DNA of 52,045 bases from Streptomyces albicerus (GTDB lineage Bacteria > Actinomycetota > Actinomycetes > Streptomycetales > Streptomycetaceae): the NCBI RefSeq assembly GCF_008905045.1, contig NZ_VWMY01000069.1:3989-56033 (forward strand), written 5' to 3'. Made by a program: the position numbers and the translations under genes. The first letter of the stretch is position 1, and each line of letters begins with the position of its first letter. Shown here one piece after another: positions 26,650 to 34,539 of the stretch. The notes under the pieces were generated by a model, which did not search any database, was not told where the DNA came from, and saw nothing but the letters and a program-made list of their open reading frames with translations.

Positions 26650-26810
26650 GCGCCGCGTTCGGTCGGCTCCCGGCCGCAGCAACGGATCCGGGCCGCTGCC
26701 CGCAGATCCGCGTGCTGACCCTGATCGCGTGCGGCACCCGAGCCATCCTCGACGCGGCATGGGGCGGCCGCTCGATCAGCGAGGGAGCTCTGCTGCGCAA
26801 GCTGTGTGTC
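26650..26810 (+). pseudogene. IS4-type transposase fragment
   Basis: The plus frame reads QIRVLTLIACGTRAILDAAW, then ISEGALLRKL. This matches the start of the DDE core in actinobacterial IS4-type transposases (VRVLxLIACGTRAxxDAxFG, then GExxLAxxL). About 50 residues; both ends are lost. Confidence 0.5.
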
Positions 26811-27408
26811 CTCGTTGGGTCGGGAAGCCCAGGTGGCGGAGCCGAAGTTCCAGAGTGTCTGGGCTCATGGGTTGTCCGGCCCTGCGGCCGGGGAAGAGCC
26901 ATCGGGCGTCGGGGTTGGTCGCCGTCATGGTGTTCGGCCGCTGCCCCAGGTAGTCCAGCAGCATCCCAGCGAAAGGGGCCGGGACGGGCGACGGTGGGTC
27001 GCCGAGGCGGACGAGAACTTCGCCGTCCTTGTGCTGGACGTCGTCGGTGCCGAGCCTGGCGATCCGTGTGAGCGGCTGCGCGTAGAGGAGGACAAGCGCG
27101 GCGGCCACGCGATCCTGGAGCTGGACGTCGTCGCAGCTCGCGAGCTGTCGCAGCAGCGCGAGCCGCTGGTGTTGGGCAATCGGCGCGGGGTAACTCGTCG
27201 AGCGGTGCGGAACGGTGACGGCGGGCATGTGCTTGGACCGCATTGCCCAGCGGAGGAAAGCGTGAGTAGGACGCCGGGCGGTGTAGCCGCCTGCGTACCA
27301 GGTGTCGACATCGGCCTGGGTGCAGTCGGCGAGAGCGTGTCCGCGCTGGGCGCGGTGGTCGTCCATGGTCAGTGGTCCTGCCATGAGCCACATCTGATCC
27401 TCCGTCAA
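26776..27408 (-). pseudogene. Tyrosine recombinase-like protein, C-terminally truncated
   Basis: 210 residues. The segment TARRPTHAFLRWAMRSKHMP, a helical core (RVAAALVLLYAQPLTRIARL) and DARWLFPGRRAGQPMSPDTL resemble Streptomyces site-specific recombinases. The last catalytic block (HxLGH and Tyr) is missing, because the frame runs into unrelated sequence after LRLRHLGFP. Start codon and bounds are uncertain. Confidence 0.55.
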
Positions 27409-27436
27409 ATTCCTTTGCGTTTAGGGGAGAAGCTCA

Positions 27437-27470
27437 ATCTGACGGTTCGTTATTATCTGACGGTCCGTTA
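27437..27470. promoter_or_regulatory. Tandem operator-like repeats upstream of the synthase operon
   Basis: ATCTGACGGTTCGTTA (27437-27452) and ATCTGACGGTCCGTTA (27455-27470) are 15/16 identical and 18 bp apart. Each contains a dyad of the type TGACGG-T-CCGTTA. Size and form suit a TetR- or MarR-type repressor or an activator. They lie about 190 nt before the first synthase start codon. Confidence 0.6.
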
Positions 27471-27660
27471 GTCTTGGGGTGTAGCGAGTTACGTGATGCG
27501 ACGTATCGACTCCAGAGTGTCATTGATCTGGGTAATGCCTTACATGCGCTTCTGTATCGGATTGCCGTATCGCAGGGCCGCGTGAGCGGCGTGCGCCGAA
27601 TCTGCTCGTCCCGATCGCCCAGCCACCGCCCCGATCGCACAGAACAGAGGAGCCTCTCCC

Positions 27661-30600
27661 GTGACGCACACCGTTATCGGCGTCAGCCCGTTCGGTGCAC
27701 CGGACCCCCGCCTCGCCGCCGCCGTCTGCCGGGCCGGCGGGCTAGGTGTCCTCGACCTCGGCTCCGGCGCCCGCGGCACCCGCGCCGCCCTGACCCTCGC
27801 GCGGCGCTGGACCCTCGGCCGCCACGGCGTGCGGGTTCCCGCCGACTGTGCGCTGCGCCCCGAAGAGCTGTGGACCCCGGCGCTCGCCGGAGCGCGGCGC
27901 ACCGCACAGTCGGCCGCGGACCCCGCCGCCGCCGGACCGTGCGCCGTGCTCCTCGCCTGCGACGCGCCCTGGACCATCGCCGGGGTCCGGGCCGCCGCCC
28001 GGGCCGCCGCCGCGGACCCCGCCGTGCTCGCCGAGGTCCGCGGCGCCGGCGAGGCTGCCCGTGCCGTGGCCGACGGCGCCACCGGGCTCGTGGTGCGTGG
28101 CGATGAGTCCGGCGGCCCCTGCGGCGAACTCTCCACCTTCGTGCTGCTCCAGTGCGTCCTCGACGCTGTCCCGGACGACCTGCCGGTGTGGGCCTGCGGC
28201 GGCATCGGCCCGCACACCGCGGCCGCCGCCGTGCTCGCGGGCGCCCGCGGTGTCGTCCTCGACGTTCAGCTCGCACTGCTCGACGAGGCCGACACGGACC
28301 CCGCCGCCGCCGGTCTGCTACGCACCGCTGACGGCTCCGAGACTGTCGTTGCCGACGGCCACCGGGTGCTCGACCGGAGCCGTCCCGGCCTCCTCGCCGC
28401 CCTGCGCGACCAGCCCCTGCCGCTGGGTCAGGACGCCTTCCTCGCCGCCCGGTTCGCCGAGCGGTACGGCACCGTGGCGCGGGCCCTCGCCGCCGTCATG
28501 GACGGCATCGACGCGGCGGTGGCGGCCGACGGCGCGGTGCTGCGGGGCGGCTCGCGGATGTGCCGGGCGCTCGGCACGGCGCTGCCGGTCGCCCAGGGCC
28601 CGATGACCCGGGTCAGCGACCAGCCGCGGTTCGCGGCGGCCGTCGCGGACGGCGGCGGACTGCCGTTCATTGCGCTCGCCTTGGCCGGGCCCGAGCAGAC
28701 CCGCACCCTCCTTGAACAGACCAAGTCCGCGCTCGGCGACCGCCCCTGGGGCGTCGGCGTCCTGGGCTTCGCCCCGGAAGAGGTACGCACCGCCCAGCTG
28801 GAGGCCGTCCGTGAGCTGCGCCCCAGCCACGTCGTCGTGGCGGGCGGCCGTCCTTCCCAGGCAGCCGCTCTGGAGGCCGAGGGCATCCGCACCTTTCTGC
28901 ACGTGCCGTCGCCTGGGCTGCTCGGCCAGTTCCTGGCGGCCGGCGCCCGGCGTTTCGTCTTCGAGGGCGCCGAGTGCGGCGGGCACATCGGGCCGCGCAA
29001 CAGCTTCCCGCTGTGGGAGGCCCAACTGGCCGTCCTGGAGGACTTCCTCGACACCGTGGCCGCCGACGGTGACGCCGTCGACCCGCAGGATGTACATGTT
29101 CTGTTCGCGGGCGGCATCCACGACGAGCGCTCCGCCGCCATGGTCGCCGCGCTCGCCGCCCCGCTCACCGCCCGCGGCGCCGCCGTCGGCGTTCTGATGG
29201 GTACCGCCTACCTCTTCACCGAGGAGGCCGTCGAGTGCGGCGCCATCCGGCCGCTGTTCCAGCGCGCAATCCTGGACGCCGAGTCGACCGCGCTCCTGCA
29301 CACCGCGCCCGGCCACGCCACCCGCTGTGTGCCCAGTGCGTTCAGCGATATGTACCAGGAGGTCAAGGACGAGTTGCGGGCCCAGGGTATACCCGAGCGG
29401 CAGGCCTGGCAGGAGCTAGAGCGGCTCAACGTCGGCCGCCTGCGCATCGCCACCAAGGGCGTCGAGCGGGTCGGCGACGAACTCCTCGACGTCGACGAGG
29501 AGCGCCAGTGTGAAGCGGGCGTGTTCATGGCCGGCGAGGTCGCCGTACTCCGCTCCGCCGTCACCACCGTCGTCGAACTGCACCACGCGGTCGCCGACCG
29601 GGCCGCCGACTTCTACGAGCGCCGCACCGTCGAACTCGCCGCCTGCGCCCGCGACGCCGACGGCACGGTGCCCGCAGAGAGCCCGGCCCCCGTTCCCGAG
29701 CCGCTCGACATCGCCGTCGTCGGCATGGCCGGCATGTTCCCCGGCGCCGCTGACCTGCCCGCTTACTGGGCCCAGGTGCTCGCCGGGGCTGACGCGGTCA
29801 CCGAGATCCCAGACACCCGCTGGGACCCCGCGCTGCACTTCGGTGCGGACGCCGGTGCGGACGACGTGTCCACGTCCAAGTGGGGCGGTTTCCTGCCCCC
29901 GATCCCCTTCGACCCACTGGCGTACGGCATCCCACCTGCCTCGCTGGCCTCCATCGAACCCGTGCAGCTCCTCGCCCTGGAGGCGGCCCGGCGGGCGCTC
30001 GCCGACGCCGGGCTCGACCGCCGCCCCTTCCCGCGCGAGCGCACCTGTGTCGTGTTCGGCGCCGAGGCCGGCAGCGACACCTCGGGTGCGACGACGCTGC
30101 GCACCGTGCTGCCGTCGTACGTCGGAAGGCTGCCCGAGGACCTGGAGGAGCAGCTTCCGAAGCTCACCGAGGACTCCTTCCCCGGCATGCTCGCCAACGT
30201 CATCTCCGGCCGGATCGCCAACCGGCTCGACCTCGGCGGCGCCAACTTCACCGTCGACGCCGCCTGCGCCTCCTCCCTGGCCGCCGTGGATGTCGCCTGC
30301 AAGGAACTGGCCGGCGGCGCCGCCGACATGGCGCTGTGCGGCGGCGCCGACCTGCACAACGGCATCAACGACTACCTGCTCTTCTCCTCCGTGCACGCCC
30401 TGTCGCCCACCGGCCGCTGCCGCCCCTTCGCAGCCGACGCCGATGGCATCGCGCTCGGCGAGGGCGTCGCCTGCGTCGTCCTCAAGCGCCGCGCCGACGC
30501 CGAGCGGGACGGCGACCGGATCTACGCCGTGATCAAGGGCGTCGGCAGCGCCAGCGACGGACGCTCGCTCGGCCTGACCGCGCCACGGCCCGAGGGCCAG

Positions 30601-33600
30601 CGCGCCGCCCTGGAACGCGCCTACGCCCAGGCCCGCGTCTCACCCGCCGATGTCGGCCTGATCGAGGCCCACGGCACCGGCACGGTCGTCGGCGACCGCA
30701 CCGAACTCGGCACGCTCACCAGGCTGTTGGAGGAGGCCGGGGCCGCGCCAGGCGCCTGCGTCGTGGGTTCCGTCAAGTCCCAGATCGGGCACACCAAGTG
30801 CGCCGCCGGGCTGGCCGGACTGATCAAGACTGCGCTCGCCCTGCATACCGGGGTGCGCCCGCCCACCCTGCATATCGACGTACCCAACCCCGCCTGGACC
30901 GGTCCCGCCAGCCCGCTCGCCTTCCACCGCGAGGCCCGGCCCTGGGCCGAGTCCGCCGGCCGCCGGGTCGCCGGGGTGAGTGCCTTCGGCTTCGGCGGCA
31001 CCAACTTCCACGTGGTGCTGCGGGCCCACGCCGGCGCTGGGGCGCCGCCCCGCCAGGGCCACGACGCCTGGCCCGCCGAACTGTTCGTCTTCCGCGCCCG
31101 CACCGCCGTCGAGGAGATCGCCGACCTCGCGGTGCGCGGCCACTGGCGCCTGCGGGACTTGGCGCGCACCGCCGCACGGCGCGCGGAGACCGGCGCAGGC
31201 CCGCTCCTCGGCGCCGTGGTCGCCGAGTCCGTCGCCGAACTCCCACAGCTGTTACGGGACTTACTCGACGGCGCGACCGGGAAGAAGGGGGTGTTCCCGG
31301 CCGTGGGCACTCCCGCCGGGGTGGCCGACGGTGACCGGAAGGTCGCGGTCCTTTTCCCCGGTCAGGGCAGCCAGCGCCCCGGCATGTTCGCCGAGCTTTT
31401 CACGGCCTTCCCCGAACTCGGCCGCCACCTGCGCCACACCCCGGCCGCTGCCCTCTACCCGCCCGCCGCCTTCAACGCCGCCGAGCGCGCCGCACAGGCC
31501 GCCCAGCTCACCGACACCCGCTGCGCCCAGCCCGCGCTCGGCGCGGTCGGCCTCGCCGCGTACGACACCCTCACCGCGGTCGGCGTCCGCCCCGACATGG
31601 CCGCAGGGCACTCCTACGGCGAACTCGTCGCGCTCTGCGCCGCGGGCGCCCTCGACCCTGACACGCTCGGCGACCTCAGCCGGGAGCGGGCCGAGGCGAT
31701 CCTCGCCGCGACCGGCGCGCACGGGCAGGACCCCGGCACCATGGCCGCCACCATGGCCTCCGCCGAGCAGGTGACCCGGGTGCTCGCCGAGACCGGCCTC
31801 GCCGACCGGGTCGTCACCGCCAACCACAACGCGCCCACACAGAGCGTACTTTCGGGCCCGACGGATGCCGTCGCCGAAGCCGTCGATGCGCTCACCGGAG
31901 CCGGGTTCGCCGTCCGCCCGCTGCCCGTCGCCTGCGCCTTCCACAGCCCCCTGGTCGCCGGGGCCGTGCCTCGCTTCGCCCAGGCCCTGGCGACATACCC
32001 GGTGCGCGGCCCCGAGTTCCCGGTCTGGGCCAACCTCACCGGCACCCGCTACGCCGAGGACCCCGCGGAGGTACGGGTCAACCTCACCGAGCAGATCGCC
32101 GCCCCCGTTCGCTTCGCTGAGCAGATCGAGGCGATGTACGACGCCGGGGCGCGGATCTTCGTCGAGTGCGGGCCCGGCACCGTGCTCACCGGCCTGGTCG
32201 GCCAGATCCTCGGCGACCGGCCGCACCTGGCCGTCCCGTTCGAGCCCCGCCCCGACGCGGGCCTGCGCGGTCACCTGGAGGCCCTGGCCCGGCTCGCCGC
32301 GGCCGGCGTTCCGGTGGCACCCGGACGGCTTTTCGCCGGACGCGACGCGGCCCTTGCCGATCCGGCCGCTGTGCCCGGGCGGCCCGGCTGGACAGTCGAC
32401 GGCCACCTCGTCCGCACGGCGGACGGGGAGCCGGTGCCCGGGGCGCTGCGGCCGGCCCGGCGCACCACAGGCATCTCGCGCACCAGGGAGGCGACGATGA
32501 TGGGCGAGCGGGAAGAACTGCTCCGGGAGTTCCTGCGCAACAGCCGGGAGATGCTGGCCGCACAACGGGACGTGCTCCTCGGCTACTTCGGGGCCCCCGA
32601 CGCGCCGCAGCCGGCGCCGCGGGCCGCCGAGCCCCTACCGGCTCCTGCCTCCGCTCACGCTCCCGCTCCGGTGGGGGTGGATGTGCTGGCCGAGGTGGTG
32701 GCGGTGATTGCGGAGCGTACGGGTTATCCGGCGGAGATGGTGGGGGCGGAGCTGGATCTTGAGGCGGATCTGAGCGTGGATTCGATCAAGCGGATGGAGA
32801 TTGCGGGGGAGCTGGGGCAGCGGTTGCTGGGTTCGGGTGCGGATCTGCGGTCGTTGTCGGATGCGGAGCTGGAGGAGCTGACCCGGGCACGCACCGCCGC
32901 TGGGATCGCCGACTGGCTGCGGGCCCGCATGAAGGTGCCCGCCGCCCCGGACCCGGCGCCCGCCTCCCTGGCGGTGCCGGAACCCGTCGCGCCCGAGACC
33001 GCCTCTGGGCCCGGAACGGCCCCCGCCCCCGCGGCCGTCGTCGAGGAGTCCTCCGCCCCTTTCATCAGCCGGGCTCCCAAGCGCTACCTGCTGCGGCCCG
33101 CTCCGCTCGACCCGGCGCCCGCGCCCGGTGCCGACGCGGCCGCTCAGCTGCGCGGGAAGCGGTTCCTGATCGTCGCGGGCAGCACGCCGCTCGCGCAGGC
33201 ACTCGTCACCCGGCTCACCGCACTCGGCGCGCTCGCCGCCTGCGGCGGCCCGGATGCCGCGGAACTCGCCGGGCACACCGGCTCGATCGACGGAGTGCTG
33301 CACCTCGGCGCCGTCCCGGGTACGGACCAGCAACTGCTGCCCGCCGGGTTCACCGCGCTCCAGGAGCTGCTGCTGCGCGGCCCGCGGTGGCTGCTCTGCC
33401 CCCGCCACCCCGAGGACACCAGCGGCCTCGACGGCTTCGTGCGCACCGCGGCCCGCGAACACCCCGACACCGTGGTCCGCACCGTGGAGCTCGACCCGGA
33501 CTGGCCCGCCGCGGTGCAGGCCGAGGCACTCGTCGGGGAACTGCTGGCGCCCGACCGGGAGCCCGTCGTGCTGCACACCGGCGGCACCCGCCGCGCCCCG

Positions 33601-34539
33601 GTGCCGTACGAGAAACCGCTCGGCCTGCTCGCCTCCTCCGGCGCCGGGCCCGCTGCCTCCGGCGCCGCCGAGGCCGCAGCGCTCGGGCTCGGTCCGGAAT
33701 CGATCGTCGTTCTCGCGGGCGGCGCGCGCGGCATCACCGCTCGGTTCGCCATCGCCCTTGCCGGCGCCGCGCGCTGCCGGGTCGAACTGCTCGGGCGTAC
33801 CCCGCTCGACGAGGGCCCGGCCGGTTGCCACGAGTTCACCGGGGCCACCGACCGGCCCGCGCTGCGCGCCGCGCTCGCTGCACGCGGCGGCCTGCGGCCC
33901 GCCGAGATCGACCGCGAGGCGGGCCGCATCCTGGCCCGCCGCGAGGTCGCCGCGACCCTGGCCGAGGTACACGACGCGGGCGGCCAGGCCGGCTACCGGG
34001 CCGTCGACCTGCGGGACGCGGAGGCCGTGCAGCAGGCGGTCAAGGAGATATACGCGACGTACGGCCGTATCGACGGGATCGTGCACGCCGCCGGAGTGAT
34101 CGAGGACCGGCTGCTTGCCGAGAAGGACCAGGAGTCCTTCGCACGGGTCTACGGCACCAAGGTGGACGGCGCCCGCACGCTGCTCGCGGCTCTTCGCCGG
34201 TTGCCCCAACTGCCTTGCTTCACCGTCCTGTTCGGCTCCGTCGCGGCGGTGTACGGCAATCGCGGACAGGCCGACTACGCCGCCGCCAACGACGCCCTCG
34301 CCCGTCTGGGCCGCCGCTGGCGCACCACCACCGGCAGCCGTACCGTCACCGTGCACTGGGGCCCGTGGGCGCCGACCGGGGCGCACGGCGGCATGATCGG
34401 CCCTGAGCTCGGCCGGGAATACGCGCGCCGCGGCATCGAGCTGATCGACCCGGAGGAGGGCGTGCTCGCGCTGCTGCGGGAGCTGGCCTGGGGCGAGCCC
34501 GAGACCGACGAGGTCATCCTGACGGCATCGGGCTGGTGA
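27661..34539 (+). CDS. Multidomain PUFA/glycolipid-type synthase: TIM-barrel x2 (PfaD-like)-KS-AT-ACP-KR
   Basis: 2292 residues. Residues 1-220 form a partial TIM-barrel (GVLDLGSGARGTRAALTLAR, GDESGGPCGELSTFVLLQ). Residues about 296-660 form a fuller nitronate-monooxygenase/PfaD-type barrel (GTALPVAQGPMTRVSD, FVFEGAECGGHIGPRNSFPL), a likely FMN enoyl reductase. KS spans about 680-1120, with Cys869 in VDAACASSLAAVD, His1004 and His1044. AT spans about 1225-1600, with PGQGSQ and Ser1318 in GHSYGE; CAFHSP suggests malonyl specificity. After a helical linker (REELLREFLRNSREMLAAQR) comes one ACP (Ser1708 in LSVDSIKR). KR spans about 1830-2290, with GGARGIT, Ser2193 and Tyr2206. The domain types match PUFA synthases and heterocyst-glycolipid-type PKSs. 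The GTG start has a GAGGAG 9 nt upstream. The ACP codons differ from the rest. Confidence 0.92.
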   Translation: MTHTVIGVSPFGAPDPRLAAAVCRAGGLGVLDLGSGARGTRAALTLARRWTLGRHGVRVPADCALRPEELWTPALAGARRTAQSAADPAAAGPCAVLLACDAPWTIAGVRAAARAAAADPAVLAEVRGAGEAARAVADGATGLVVRGDESGGPCGELSTFVLLQCVLDAVPDDLPVWACGGIGPHTAAAAVLAGARGVVLDVQLALLDEADTDPAAAGLLRTADGSETVVADGHRVLDRSRPGLLAALRDQPLPLGQDAFLAARFAERYGTVARALAAVMDGIDAAVAADGAVLRGGSRMCRALGTALPVAQGPMTRVSDQPRFAAAVADGGGLPFIALALAGPEQTRTLLEQTKSALGDRPWGVGVLGFAPEEVRTAQLEAVRELRPSHVVVAGGRPSQAAALEAEGIRTFLHVPSPGLLGQFLAAGARRFVFEGAECGGHIGPRNSFPLWEAQLAVLEDFLDTVAADGDAVDPQDVHVLFAGGIHDERSAAMVAALAAPLTARGAAVGVLMGTAYLFTEEAVECGAIRPLFQRAILDAESTALLHTAPGHATRCVPSAFSDMYQEVKDELRAQGIPERQAWQELERLNVGRLRIATKGVERVGDELLDVDEERQCEAGVFMAGEVAVLRSAVTTVVELHHAVADRAADFYERRTVELAACARDADGTVPAESPAPVPEPLDIAVVGMAGMFPGAADLPAYWAQVLAGADAVTEIPDTRWDPALHFGADAGADDVSTSKWGGFLPPIPFDPLAYGIPPASLASIEPVQLLALEAARRALADAGLDRRPFPRERTCVVFGAEAGSDTSGATTLRTVLPSYVGRLPEDLEEQLPKLTEDSFPGMLANVISGRIANRLDLGGANFTVDAACASSLAAVDVACKELAGGAADMALCGGADLHNGINDYLLFSSVHALSPTGRCRPFAADADGIALGEGVACVVLKRRADAERDGDRIYAVIKGVGSASDGRSLGLTAPRPEGQRAALERAYAQARVSPADVGLIEAHGTGTVVGDRTELGTLTRLLEEAGAAPGACVVGSVKSQIGHTKCAAGLAGLIKTALALHTGVRPPTLHIDVPNPAWTGPASPLAFHREARPWAESAGRRVAGVSAFGFGGTNFHVVLRAHAGAGAPPRQGHDAWPAELFVFRARTAVEEIADLAVRGHWRLRDLARTAARRAETGAGPLLGAVVAESVAELPQLLRDLLDGATGKKGVFPAVGTPAGVADGDRKVAVLFPGQGSQRPGMFAELFTAFPELGRHLRHTPAAALYPPAAFNAAERAAQAAQLTDTRCAQPALGAVGLAAYDTLTAVGVRPDMAAGHSYGELVALCAAGALDPDTLGDLSRERAEAILAATGAHGQDPGTMAATMASAEQVTRVLAETGLADRVVTANHNAPTQSVLSGPTDAVAEAVDALTGAGFAVRPLPVACAFHSPLVAGAVPRFAQALATYPVRGPEFPVWANLTGTRYAEDPAEVRVNLTEQIAAPVRFAEQIEAMYDAGARIFVECGPGTVLTGLVGQILGDRPHLAVPFEPRPDAGLRGHLEALARLAAAGVPVAPGRLFAGRDAALADPAAVPGRPGWTVDGHLVRTADGEPVPGALRPARRTTGISRTREATMMGEREELLREFLRNSREMLAAQRDVLLGYFGAPDAPQPAPRAAEPLPAPASAHAPAPVGVDVLAEVVAVIAERTGYPAEMVGAELDLEADLSVDSIKRMEIAGELGQRLLGSGADLRSLSDAELEELTRARTAAGIADWLRARMKVPAAPDPAPASLAVPEPVAPETASGPGTAPAPAAVVEESSAPFISRAPKRYLLRPAPLDPAPAPGADAAAQLRGKRFLIVAGSTPLAQALVTRLTALGALAACGGPDAAELAGHTGSIDGVLHLGAVPGTDQQLLPAGFTALQELLLRGPRWLLCPRHPEDTSGLDGFVRTAAREHPDTVVRTVELDPDWPAAVQAEALVGELLAPDREPVVLHTGGTRRAPVPYEKPLGLLASSGAGPAASGAAEAAALGLGPESIVVLAGGARGITARFAIALAGAARCRVELLGRTPLDEGPAGCHEFTGATDRPALRAALAARGGLRPAEIDREAGRILARREVAATLAEVHDAGGQAGYRAVDLRDAEAVQQAVKEIYATYGRIDGIVHAAGVIEDRLLAEKDQESFARVYGTKVDGARTLLAALRRLPQLPCFTVLFGSVAAVYGNRGQADYAAANDALARLGRRWRTTTGSRTVTVHWGPWAPTGAHGGMIGPELGREYARRGIELIDPEEGVLALLRELAWGEPETDEVILTASGW

